64,000 nt of DNA, taken from positions 32,149 through 96,148 of the forward strand of contig CAYRSS010000014.1 in the NCBI GenBank assembly GCA_964426945.1, written 5' to 3'. The position numbers and the translations under genes are program-made. Below, piece after piece: positions 7,148-15,755 of this stretch. The notes beneath the pieces are model-generated. The model was not told the DNA's origin. It made no database searches and saw only the letters and a list, made by a program, of their open reading frames with translations. Position 1 is the stretch's first letter. Each line of letters opens with the position of its first letter. This DNA comes from CAYRSS01 sp964426945. Lineage in GTDB: Bacteria > Planctomycetota > Phycisphaerae > UBA1845.

Positions 7148-9881
7148 GGCCGCGAGCGATCTGTTCGGCTGGAGCGTCTCGGTCCACGGCGACACGGCCG
7201 TCGTCGGGGCGCCCTTCGCCGATCAGCCGGGCAAGGCCAATGCGGGTGCTGCGTATGTCTTCGTTCGAAGCGACGGCGTGTGGACGCAGCAGGCGAAGCT
7301 GACGGCTTCGGATTCCGCGGCCGGCGATCAGTTCGGCGTGAGCGTATCCATCTCCGGGAACTCGGTCCTTGTTGGCGCGCGCATGGATGACCACGCGGGC
7401 GGGATCGACGCCGGTTCCGCTTACGTCTTCGTTCAAAGCGGCGGAGTCTGGACACAGGACGGGAAGCTGGTGGCTACGGATGGGGCGGCGGGCGACCTCT
7501 TCGGTTTCAGCGTCGCGATCCACAATGAGGTCATGATGCTCGGTGCGCCCAACAATGATCACGCCGGCGGAGCAGAGGCGGGGGCCCTTTATCTGTTCGG
7601 CCGAGACCTCGGGGGCAGTGGATGGATTCAGCGTTCCAAGCAGACGGCCTCGGACGCGGCCGCGGGCGATGGATTCGGATCTACCGTAGCGATATACAAC
7701 GAGACGGCGGTTGTCGGGGCACCGGGCGACGATGACGGCGGCGGTGGCGCCGGTGCAGCCTACGTCTTCACCATGAACGGTGGCCTATGGACGCAGCACA
7801 CCAAGCTTACGGCGTCGGACGCCGCCTCGAACGACTTGTTCGGCTACAGCGTCTCGATCCACGGCAGCCTGGCGGTTGTAGGGGCCATCTTCGACGACCA
7901 TGTCGGTGGGGTCGACGCCGGCTCGGCCTATGTCTTCGACCGCAGCAGTGGCGTGTGGACGCAGTTGACCAAGTTGACGGCGCCCGGTGCCGCGGCGAGC
8001 GATGGCCTGGGCACGATCGTTGCGATCTCCGGCGATACCGTGCTGGCGGGCGTGTACCTGGACGATCACACGGGAGGCACCAACGCCGGCTCCGTGCAGA
8101 CTTTCGGCATCGGCCGCGACTGCGACGGGGACACGGTGCCGGATGAGTGCGCGCTTGCCGCCGACCCGGGCCTTGACTGCAACGACGATGGGATTCCGGA
8201 CGACTGCCAGATCGACACCTGGGCGGAGCGCGCCAAGCTGACGGCAGGCATCTGGGACGACTTCTGGGTTGGTTACAGCGTCGACCTTCAAGGCGATCTC
8301 GCCGTCCTGGGCACGCCTGGTGGCGGCAACGGAGGGGGCTCAGCCTACGTGTTCGAGCGCATCGCGGGCGTCTGGACCGAACAGGCGGAATTGACCACGC
8401 CCGACGCCGCCCACGACGCCGATATGGGACACAGCGCCTCCCTCTTCGGCGACACGGCGATCCTCGGGGCGCCCAAGGATGACGTCGCGGAGTTATTCGA
8501 AGCAGGATCGGCCTACGTCTTCGTGCGCAGCGGAGGCGAGTGGACACAACAGGCCAGATTGCTGGCTCCAGACGGAATGGATCTTGACAGTTTCGGCTAT
8601 GCGGTCTCGATCTCGGGCGACACGGCGGTGGTGGGGGCCTACGGGGATGACACCGGCGTCGGCCTCACGCTCCGCGAAGACAGCGGCTCGGCCTACGTCT
8701 TCGTCCGCAGCGGCGGCTCGTGGAGCCTGGAGACCCAGCTGCTGGCGTCCGACAGGGGGACAGGCGATGCGTTGGGCTGGAGTGTGTCGATCGACGGCGA
8801 CACCGCGGTCGTCGGCGCCTACCGGGAAGATCGCTCAATGCTCACGGACGCTGGCGCGGCCTACGTATTCGTCCGTAACGGCGGGGTGTGGACGCAGCAG
8901 GCGAAACTGATCGCGTCGGACGCCGCCTCGGAAGACTGGTTCGGCTGGAGTGTGTCGATCGACGGTGACACAGTGATTGTCGGGGCGATCGGGAGCTACT
9001 ACGCCGGCAGAGGCGGGGGCGGGGGTGCGGCCTATGTCTTCGTCCGCAGCGCCGGCGTTTGGACCCAACAGGGGAAGTTGATTCACGCCGATGCCTTAAC
9101 GCTGGGCCATAGCGTCTCGGTTTCCGGCGACGTGGCGCTCGTTGGGTCAAGTGTGGACAGCTACGCTGGGCTCACGAACGCGGGTACGAGCCACGTCTTC
9201 CGGCGTAGCGGCGGCGTGTGGAGCCACGAGTCAATGCTGACCGCCTCCGACGCAGGGCGGACTGACCGATTCGGCGCAAGCGTGAGCATTGACGGCGAGA
9301 CGGCCCTGGTGGGCGCGTTCTTCGACGATCATGGCTTCTTCCCGGTCGGTGGTTCGGCGTACATTTTCACCGTGCGCCGGGATTGCGACAGCGACGGGGC
9401 GCTCGACGAGTGTGAGGCGGACTGCGACGGCGACGAAGTCCCGGACGATTGCGACGATCCGTGTGGCGGCGCGTGCTGCATCGATCCGCCGGGTGTGGGC
9501 GGCGACACCTGCAGCGAGGTAGCGGATGAGGCCGCGTGCCGGCCGTTTGTATGCAACGCGGCGGACCACCTGCCGGGCACGTTCGTGGGATGCTATGGCG
9601 ATGCGGACGGCAACGGCATCGTCAACGCCGGCGACCGCGGCGCCGTGACCGCCAACATCGGCCAGACCGATCCGGCCCTGCTGTGCGTCAACGACCTTGA
9701 CGGCAACGGTGTGATCAACGCCGCCGATCGAGGCGTCGTCTCGGCCAACATCAACCGCTGCGTCGCACTGCCCGACTACCAGAACGGCAGCGGCCTGAAC
9801 GGTGGCAGCCCCGACACGAGGTTCGGCGCGGCGGAATTCCACGGCCCGGGGACGACATGCGCGCAGGTGAGCTGTCCGTAG
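6768..9881 (+). CDS. Secreted double FG-GAP beta-propeller protein with dockerin-like C-terminus
   Basis: A 1037-residue exported protein. The ATG at 6768 is chosen because GGGAGGGG ends 5 bases upstream and a signal peptide follows directly (WTLALAGLACALAAPRALA); a TTG at 6720 is open but has no such support. Counting the GSAYVFVRSGG blade ends gives seven FG-GAP units, then a DCDGDTVPDEC/DCNDDGIPDDC calcium-loop linker, then seven more. The architecture is therefore two seven-bladed propellers. Residues 901-1037 are the Cys-rich dockerin-like module (GACCIDPPG, two DxDGNG loops, tail ending SCP). The blades carry RSGGVWTQQAKL, unlike the REVGGVWQQIAKL of the preceding gene, so the two propeller types have separate histories. 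Ligand unknown. Confidence 0.85.
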   Translation: MNWYRCALRRVGLPISGWTLALAGLACALAAPRALASDGRLRGVSDCNGNGVADASDLGVWTPRVNVSAADGAADDLFGAALALDGDTMVVGALDDDDAGFSAGSAYVYVRSGLGWVQQAKLIASDAAASDLFGWSVSVHGDTAVVGAPFADQPGKANAGAAYVFVRSDGVWTQQAKLTASDSAAGDQFGVSVSISGNSVLVGARMDDHAGGIDAGSAYVFVQSGGVWTQDGKLVATDGAAGDLFGFSVAIHNEVMMLGAPNNDHAGGAEAGALYLFGRDLGGSGWIQRSKQTASDAAAGDGFGSTVAIYNETAVVGAPGDDDGGGGAGAAYVFTMNGGLWTQHTKLTASDAASNDLFGYSVSIHGSLAVVGAIFDDHVGGVDAGSAYVFDRSSGVWTQLTKLTAPGAAASDGLGTIVAISGDTVLAGVYLDDHTGGTNAGSVQTFGIGRDCDGDTVPDECALAADPGLDCNDDGIPDDCQIDTWAERAKLTAGIWDDFWVGYSVDLQGDLAVLGTPGGGNGGGSAYVFERIAGVWTEQAELTTPDAAHDADMGHSASLFGDTAILGAPKDDVAELFEAGSAYVFVRSGGEWTQQARLLAPDGMDLDSFGYAVSISGDTAVVGAYGDDTGVGLTLREDSGSAYVFVRSGGSWSLETQLLASDRGTGDALGWSVSIDGDTAVVGAYREDRSMLTDAGAAYVFVRNGGVWTQQAKLIASDAASEDWFGWSVSIDGDTVIVGAIGSYYAGRGGGGGAAYVFVRSAGVWTQQGKLIHADALTLGHSVSVSGDVALVGSSVDSYAGLTNAGTSHVFRRSGGVWSHESMLTASDAGRTDRFGASVSIDGETALVGAFFDDHGFFPVGGSAYIFTVRRDCDSDGALDECEADCDGDEVPDDCDDPCGGACCIDPPGVGGDTCSEVADEAACRPFVCNAADHLPGTFVGCYGDADGNGIVNAGDRGAVTANIGQTDPALLCVNDLDGNGVINAADRGVVSANINRCVALPDYQNGSGLNGGSPDTRFGAAEFHGPGTTCAQVSCP

Positions 9882-10316
9882 CTCTGCCTTGAGCAACACG
9901 GCATCCATGGCTGACAATCACGTGGGAGGGGATGGTATGAACTGGTACCGCTGCGCCTTACGCCGGGTGGGACTACCGATTTCTGGTTGGACTCTGGCCC
10001 TGGCGGGGCTGGCTTGCGCATTGGCCGCCCCGCGCGCACTCGCTTCCGACGGCCGCCTCCGCGGCGTTTCCGATTGCAACGGCAACGGCGTGGCCGACGC
10101 ATCCGACCTTGGCGTCTGGACGCCGCGAGTCAACGTGTCCGCGGCCGACGGCGCCGCGGACGACCTGTTCGGCGCTGCGTTGGCGCTGGACGGCGACACG
10201 ATGGTGGTTGGCGCGTTGGATGATGACGACGCCGGCTTCAGTGCGGGCTCGGCGTACGTGTACGTTCGAAGCGGCCTGGGGTGGGTTCAGCAGGCGAAGC
10301 TCATCGCGTCGGATGC
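9720..10316 (+). repeat. 597-bp perfect direct repeat, copy B
   Basis: Second copy of 6551-7147. It covers the end of the double-propeller gene and the start of the triple-propeller gene. The flanking coding sequence is clearly diverged, so identity this long implies recent copying. Confidence 0.93.
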
Positions 10317-13300
10317 AGCCGCGGGCGATCTGTTCGGCTGGAGTGTCTCGGTCCACGGCGACACGGCCATTGTCGGCGCACCCTTCGCGAATCTCCCGGG
10401 TGCGGCGGATGCCGGGGCGGCGTACGTCTTTGTTCGTAGCGGGGGCGTGTGGGCGCAGGAAGCGAAGCTCACCGCATGGGGCGCCGCGCCGGGCGACCAG
10501 TTCGGGGTCAGTGTCTCTATCTCCGGCAACTCGGTCCTCGTGGGCGCGCGCTTCGACGACGTTACCCGTGGGGTCGACGCCGGATCCGCGTATGTATTCG
10601 CCCGCAGCGGAGGCGTCTGGAGTCCCCAGGTGAAGCTGGAGGCCTCCGACGGGGCGGCCACCGATCTGTTCGGCTTCAGCGTGGCGATCCACCAGGATAT
10701 CGCGATCGTGGGGACTCCCAATCACGATCACGCAGGCGGCGCCGAAGCCGGCGCGGCCTATGTCTTTGTTCGCGGCGGGTCCGGCATCTGGTCCCAGCAG
10801 GCGAAGCTGACGGCCTCCGACGCAGCCGCGGGCGACGGATTCGGCTCTACCGTGGCCGTGCATAACCAGACGGCTGTCGTGGGGGCCCAAGGGGATACGC
10901 ACGCGGGCGGCGACAGTGCCGGTTCCGCCTATGTGTTCGTTCGTTCGGTCTCATGGAGCCAGCAGGCCAAGCTGATCGCGTCCGACGCCGGGGCGAACGA
11001 CTGGTTCGGCTACAGCGTCGCGATCCAAGGAAACCTGGCGGTTGTGGGCTCGATCTTCGACGACCACGCCGGCGGCATCGACGCCGGCTCGGCGTACGTC
11101 TTCGACCGCAGCAGCGGTTTCTGGACAGAGGCGGGGAAATTGACCGCGCCGGGTGCCGCAGCGAACGATGGCATGGGCACGATCGTGGCGATCTCCGGCG
11201 ATACCGTGCTGGCGGGGGTGTACCGGGACGATCACGCGGGAGGCGCGAATGCCGGATCCGTTCAGACGTTCGCCCTCGGCCGGGACTGCGACGGGGACAC
11301 GGTGCCGGATGAGTGCGCTCTCGTCGCCGATGCGGACCTGGACTGCAACGATGACGGAGTTCTCGACGCCTGTCAGATCGACGCATGGGCCGAGCACGCA
11401 AAGCTGACCGTGCAAGATTCCGCACTCGGCGACTGGTTTGGATTCAGCGTCGCGGTTCAGGGCGACACCGGACTCATCGCCGCAGTCAACGACAACCAGC
11501 GCGGTTCGGCCTACGTGTTTGCGCGCAGCGAGGGCGTGTGGAGCCCGCAGGCAGTGCTGGCCGTGCCCAGCGCTGAGGCGGGCGCCGATCTGGGACACAG
11601 CGTTTCGCTTTTCGGCGACACGGCGATTCTCGGGGCTCCGCACGACAGCCATTCCGGCTTCTCGCTGGAAGGGTCGGCGTACGTATTCACCCGGAGCGTC
11701 GGCCTGTGGACGCAGCAGGCCAGGCTGGTCGCTGACGACGCCCAGGACGGAGACGGTTTCGGAGTCGGGGTCTCGATCTCCGGCGACACGGTGGTGGTGG
11801 GAGCCTATGGCGACAGTCACGACTTCCCGAGCGCTGTGTCCAACGCGGGGTCGGCGTACGTGTTCGTCCGCAGCGGCGATGTGTGGCAACAGGAGGCCAG
11901 GCTGTTCGCGGCCGACGCAGCCGCGGACGACCTCTTCGGCTGGAACGTCGCGATCGACGGAAACACGGCCGTGGTGAGTGCGGATCTGGCCGATCATGCG
12001 GGGCACTCGAACGCCGGCGCGGTGTACATCTTCATCCGCAGCGGCGGTGCGTGGACGCAGCAGGCGAAGCTGACCGCGTCGGATCCTGCCCCCTCGGACC
12101 GGTTTGGGGACTCCGTGTCGATCGCCGGCGATACTGTGATTGTCGGGGCCACGGGGGACGATCACGGCGGCGACGACGACGCTGGTTCGGCGTATATCTT
12201 CGTCCGCAGCGGCGGCGTGTGGACCCAGCAGGCGAAACTGGTCGCCTCCGATTCGGAGGCGATCGACCGCTTCGGCTTCAGTGTCTCGCTTGCCGGTGAT
12301 GTGGCGGTCGTCGGAGCATTTGGCGATCACTACGCGGGCTTCGACGACGCGGGCTCGGCCTACGTCTTTCGGCGCGTCGGCGGCATATGGAGCCAGGAAT
12401 CGAAACTGACCCCCGCCGACCCCGGGCGATCCGATCTATTCGGCAGCAGCGTGTGCACCGATGGCGAAACGGCCATCATCGGCGCATTTCTGGACGACGA
12501 GGCGCTCGACTCGAACGTCGGTTCGGCTTACGCGTTCACCATTCGGCGGGACTGCGACGATGACGGCATCCTGGACGAGTGCGAAGCTGATTGCGACGGC
12601 AACGGCACGCCCGACGATTGCCAGGACTTTGACGACTGCAACAACAACGGGATTCCCGACGAGTGCGACATCGCCGCCCAGACGAGCGGCGACTGCGACG
12701 AGGACGGCACGCTGGACGAGTGCGAGCCGGACTGCGACGGCGACGAAGTTCCGGACGATTGCCAGGACTTCAACGACTGCAACAACAACGGGATTCCCGA
12801 CCAGTGCGACATCGCCGCTCAGACCAGCAGCGACTGCAACAGCAACGGCGTGCCGGATGAGTGTGATGTACCCCAATCGGGCATCGCCAAGCTCACCGCG
12901 TCTGACGCGGCGGCCGGTGATCAGTTCGGCGATGAGGTTTCGATCAGCGGCGACAGGGCCGTCATCGGGGCAGACGGCGATGATGACGGCGGCAGCAGCA
13001 GCGGCTCGGCCTACGTCTACCACAGGACCGGCGGGGTCTGGCAGCAGGTCGCCAAGCTCACCGCGGCCGACGCGGCAGCGACGGACCTCTTCGGAGTCAG
13101 TGTTTCCATCAGCGGCGACAAGGCCGTCATCGGGGCCGAGGGAAACGACGACGGCGGTATCAACGCCGGCTCGGCCTACGTCTTCCGCGAGGTCGGCGGG
13201 GTGTGGCAGCAGATTGCCAAGCTCACCGCGGCCGACCCGGCGACCCTTGCCAGCTTCGGCCGCGCGGTTTCAATCAACGGCAACACGGCCATCATCGGAG

Positions 13301-14457
13301 CAACCGGCGATGACGACGCCGGCAGCAGCACCGGTTCGGCCTACGTCTTCCGCGAGGTCGGCGGGGTCTGGCAGCAGATTGCCAAGCTCACCGCGGCCGA
13401 CGCGGCGCAGGGTGACCAATTCGGCCAAGGTGTTGCTATCAGCGGCAACACGGCGGTCATCGGGGCAGTCGGCGATGACGATGGCGGCAGCCTCAGCGGT
13501 TCAGCCTACGTCTTCCGCGAGGTCGGCGGGGCCTGGCAGCAGATTGCCAAGCTCACGGCAGCCGACGCGGAGCTGGCTGACAGCTTCGGCAGAAGTGTTT
13601 CCATCAGCGGCGACACGGCTCTTATTGGGGCTAGCCTGGACGACGACGACGGCAGCAGCAGCGGTTCGGCCTACATCTTCCGCGAGGTCGGCGGGGTCTG
13701 GCAGCAGATTGCCAAGCTCACCGCGGCCGACGCGGCGGCAGACGACCTCTTCGGCACCAGTGTTTCCCTCAGCGGCGACACGGCCGTCATCGGGGCGGTC
13801 AGCAATGACGACGGCGGAACTGACACCGGTTCGGCCTACGTCTTCCGAGAGATCGGCGGGGTCTGGCAGCAGGTTGTCAAGCTCACTGCGGCCGACGCGG
13901 CGGCAGGCGACTGGTTCGGGTCCGGCGTCGCGATCAACGGCAGCAGTGTCGTCATCGGCGCTCGAGACGACGACGACGGCGGGAGCAACAGCGGCTCAGT
14001 ATACATTTTTGCGCTCATTCCGGACTCCAACGGCAACGGCGTGCCGGACGAGTGCGAACTCGGGGCCTGCTGCTTCGCTACCGGAACCTGCGAGCTCAAG
14101 CTGGTCGAGACGTGCAGTGACTTCGTTTGCGACGTCTTCGACCACCAGCCCGCGACGTTCACCGGCTGCTTTGCCGACGCGGACGGCAACGGCGTTGTCA
14201 ACGCCGCCGATCGCGGGGCGATTTCCGCCAACCTCGGGCAGACCGCCAACGCCCTGCTCTGTATCTACGATCTCGATGGCAATGGCGTGGTGAATGCCGC
14301 CGATCGAGGCGTCGTCTCGGCCAACATCAACCTCTGCGTCGCGCTGCCCGACTACCAGAACGGCAGCGGAATGAACGGCGGCGCGCCGGACACACGATTC
14401 GGCGCGGCGGTGTTCATGGGTTCCGGCACGGTTTGCGCCGAGGTGGCGTGTCCGTAA
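9937..14457 (+). CDS. Secreted triple FG-GAP beta-propeller protein with dockerin-like C-terminus
   Basis: A 1506-residue exported protein from the ATG at 9937, with the same ribosome binding site and signal peptide as the gene before it. It holds three sets of seven FG-GAP units separated by Asp/Cys-rich calcium-loop linkers. Sets one and two have RSGGVWTQQAKL-type blades like the double-propeller protein. Set three, from about 12832 onward, has REVGGVWQQIAKL-type blades on a 165-base period like the single-propeller protein. The switch occurs at a DCNSNGVPDECDVPQSG segment that matches the single-propeller gene almost exactly, so this looks like a fusion of the two types. Residues 1376-1506 are the Cys-rich dockerin-like module with the tail ending ACP. 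Last gene before a strong terminator. Confidence 0.85.
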   Translation: MNWYRCALRRVGLPISGWTLALAGLACALAAPRALASDGRLRGVSDCNGNGVADASDLGVWTPRVNVSAADGAADDLFGAALALDGDTMVVGALDDDDAGFSAGSAYVYVRSGLGWVQQAKLIASDAAAGDLFGWSVSVHGDTAIVGAPFANLPGAADAGAAYVFVRSGGVWAQEAKLTAWGAAPGDQFGVSVSISGNSVLVGARFDDVTRGVDAGSAYVFARSGGVWSPQVKLEASDGAATDLFGFSVAIHQDIAIVGTPNHDHAGGAEAGAAYVFVRGGSGIWSQQAKLTASDAAAGDGFGSTVAVHNQTAVVGAQGDTHAGGDSAGSAYVFVRSVSWSQQAKLIASDAGANDWFGYSVAIQGNLAVVGSIFDDHAGGIDAGSAYVFDRSSGFWTEAGKLTAPGAAANDGMGTIVAISGDTVLAGVYRDDHAGGANAGSVQTFALGRDCDGDTVPDECALVADADLDCNDDGVLDACQIDAWAEHAKLTVQDSALGDWFGFSVAVQGDTGLIAAVNDNQRGSAYVFARSEGVWSPQAVLAVPSAEAGADLGHSVSLFGDTAILGAPHDSHSGFSLEGSAYVFTRSVGLWTQQARLVADDAQDGDGFGVGVSISGDTVVVGAYGDSHDFPSAVSNAGSAYVFVRSGDVWQQEARLFAADAAADDLFGWNVAIDGNTAVVSADLADHAGHSNAGAVYIFIRSGGAWTQQAKLTASDPAPSDRFGDSVSIAGDTVIVGATGDDHGGDDDAGSAYIFVRSGGVWTQQAKLVASDSEAIDRFGFSVSLAGDVAVVGAFGDHYAGFDDAGSAYVFRRVGGIWSQESKLTPADPGRSDLFGSSVCTDGETAIIGAFLDDEALDSNVGSAYAFTIRRDCDDDGILDECEADCDGNGTPDDCQDFDDCNNNGIPDECDIAAQTSGDCDEDGTLDECEPDCDGDEVPDDCQDFNDCNNNGIPDQCDIAAQTSSDCNSNGVPDECDVPQSGIAKLTASDAAAGDQFGDEVSISGDRAVIGADGDDDGGSSSGSAYVYHRTGGVWQQVAKLTAADAAATDLFGVSVSISGDKAVIGAEGNDDGGINAGSAYVFREVGGVWQQIAKLTAADPATLASFGRAVSINGNTAIIGATGDDDAGSSTGSAYVFREVGGVWQQIAKLTAADAAQGDQFGQGVAISGNTAVIGAVGDDDGGSLSGSAYVFREVGGAWQQIAKLTAADAELADSFGRSVSISGDTALIGASLDDDDGSSSGSAYIFREVGGVWQQIAKLTAADAAADDLFGTSVSLSGDTAVIGAVSNDDGGTDTGSAYVFREIGGVWQQVVKLTAADAAAGDWFGSGVAINGSSVVIGARDDDDGGSNSGSVYIFALIPDSNGNGVPDECELGACCFATGTCELKLVETCSDFVCDVFDHQPATFTGCFADADGNGVVNAADRGAISANLGQTANALLCIYDLDGNGVVNAADRGVVSANINLCVALPDYQNGSGMNGGAPDTRFGAAVFMGSGTVCAEVACP
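12550..12831 (+). repeat. Two tandem 141-bp repeats in the calcium-loop linker
   Basis: 12550-12690 and 12691-12831 each encode a 47-residue unit containing DECE, PDDCQDF, DCNNNGIPD and CDIAAQTS. A third, shorter copy starts at 12832. The unit resembles thrombospondin type-3-like calcium loops and lengthens the spacer between propellers two and three. Confidence 0.85.
14154..14332 (+). repeat. 179-bp dockerin-module repeat, copy B
   Basis: Copy in the triple-propeller gene, identical to 6409-6587. Sequence diverges at once on both sides, including the tail downstream. Confidence 0.9.
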
Positions 14458-14500
14458 CGCAAGCCCACCCTGCGCGGGGCACGGTGTTGCAAGACCAACC

Positions 14501-14530
14501 AACCCCCGGCTTCGGCCGGGGGTTTCTTTT
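14501..14530 (+). terminator. Rho-independent terminator of the propeller operon
   Basis: AACCCCCGGC (14501-14510), TTCG tetraloop, GCCGGGGGTT (14515-14524), then TCTTTT. Stem arms are identical to those of the subtilase terminator at 4612. Confidence 0.9.
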
Positions 14531-14659
14531 GGGCTGACGAGCGCAGGGATCGGGGCGGCCGGGGGCGGCTCGAGCTCCCGCGGTGTCCCGGCGCCCGGTA
14601 TGCCTCTGCCAAGTGCTCCAGGCGGCCTCTTCGCCAGGCCTCGGCCGGGCGCCCCCCGC

Positions 14660-14688
14660 TTGTCAGGACCCGCGGATTGCGGTAGAAG
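14660..14688 (+). promoter_or_regulatory. Possible promoter of the tRNA-Tyr/metF unit
   Basis: TTGTCA (14660-14665) and TAGAAG (14683-14688) with a 17-base spacer, about 75 bases before the tRNA. A weak match, supported mainly by position. Confidence 0.4.
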
Positions 14689-14762
14689 ACCCGGCTCGGA
14701 TCGATCGGCCGGCGGGGCTGGGCTTTGGGCCCGGCCGCGGGCGGGCGGGATGCTCCGAAACT

Positions 14763-14845
14763 GGGCGTGTGCCCGAGCGGCCAAAGGGGACGGGCTGTAA
14801 ACCCGTTGGCTAACGCCTTCGAAGGTTCGAATCCTTCCGCGCCCA
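14763..14845 (+). tRNA. tRNA-Tyr (GTA)
   Basis: Acceptor stem GGGCGTG/CGCGCCC, anticodon stem ACGGG/CCCGT around CTGTAAA with anticodon GTA at 14797-14799, a long variable arm of the type II class as expected for bacterial tRNA-Tyr, and T arm GAAGG-TTCGAAT-CCTTC. The CCA end is not encoded. metF starts 24 bases after the tRNA, so the two may share a transcript. Confidence 0.95.
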
Positions 14846-14869
14846 GTCACTTTGCTGTCCGACTCCCTG

Positions 14870-15748
14870 ATGCGGGTCATCGACGTCATCCATCAGAGCC
14901 GCCCGACGCTCTCGTTCGAGTTCTTCCCCCCGAAGGACGACATCGGCTTCTGGGACCTGTACCGGACGATCGAGTCCCTCCGCCCCCTCAGCCCGGCGTA
15001 CGTCTCCGTCACCTACGGGGCGGGCGGGTCCACCCGACGCAAGACGATCGACCTGGTCACCCGGATCAAGCGGGACGTCGGCATCGAGCCGGTCGCCCAC
15101 CTGACCTGCGTCGGGTCCACCCGGGACGAAATCGCCCGAATCATTGACGAACTGCGGTTCGCGGGGATCGAGAACATCCTCGCCCTCCGCGGCGACCCCC
15201 CCAAGGGAGAGACCTCCTTCCAGGCGACCGAGGGCGGCTTCGCTTACGCCAGCGAGCTGGTCGCGTTCATCCGCAGCCGCAGCGACGTCTGCCTGGGCGC
15301 GGCCTGCTACCCGGAGGGCCACCCCGAAGCCCCCTCGCTCGACGCCGACCTGGACAACCTGAAGCGGAAGGTGGACGCGGGGGTCGACTTCCTCATCACC
15401 CAGTTGTTCTTCGACAACGCCGACTTTCTGAGGTTCCGCGACCGGGCCCGCGGCGCGGGCATCCAGTGCCCCATCCTGGCGGGGATCATGCCGATTCTGA
15501 GCGTGGGGCAGGTGAAGCGCTTCACCGGCATGTGCGGGGCGAAAATCCCCCCCCGGCTGCTGCGAATGATCGAGGCGGTGGAGGACGACGCCGAGGCCGT
15601 GCGCCACATCGGCATGTCCCACGCCTCGCAGCAGTGCCTCTCCCTCATCGAGGAAGACACCGACGGGATTCACTTCTACACGCTGAACCGTTCCACGGCG
15701 ACGCGGGCGATTTATCAGCTCATCAAAGCGGGACGCGAGGCGGGCTGA
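14870..15748 (+). CDS. metF: Methylenetetrahydrofolate reductase
   Basis: A 292-residue flavoenzyme that reduces 5,10-methylene-tetrahydrofolate to 5-methyl-tetrahydrofolate, the methyl donor for methionine synthesis. The length matches E. coli MetF (about 296). Visible family motifs are SFEFFPPK at 15-22 (E17 is the expected catalytic glutamate), VTYGAGGS, HLTC and LRGDPP in the first half, and QLFFDN in the second. I use the ATG at 14870; a TTG at 14852 would add six residues. No clear ribosome binding site is seen. The next gene is convergent, with only 7 bases between the stops. Confidence 0.93.
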   Translation: MRVIDVIHQSRPTLSFEFFPPKDDIGFWDLYRTIESLRPLSPAYVSVTYGAGGSTRRKTIDLVTRIKRDVGIEPVAHLTCVGSTRDEIARIIDELRFAGIENILALRGDPPKGETSFQATEGGFAYASELVAFIRSRSDVCLGAACYPEGHPEAPSLDADLDNLKRKVDAGVDFLITQLFFDNADFLRFRDRARGAGIQCPILAGIMPILSVGQVKRFTGMCGAKIPPRLLRMIEAVEDDAEAVRHIGMSHASQQCLSLIEEDTDGIHFYTLNRSTATRAIYQLIKAGREAG

Positions 15749-15755
15749 CCGGCGG

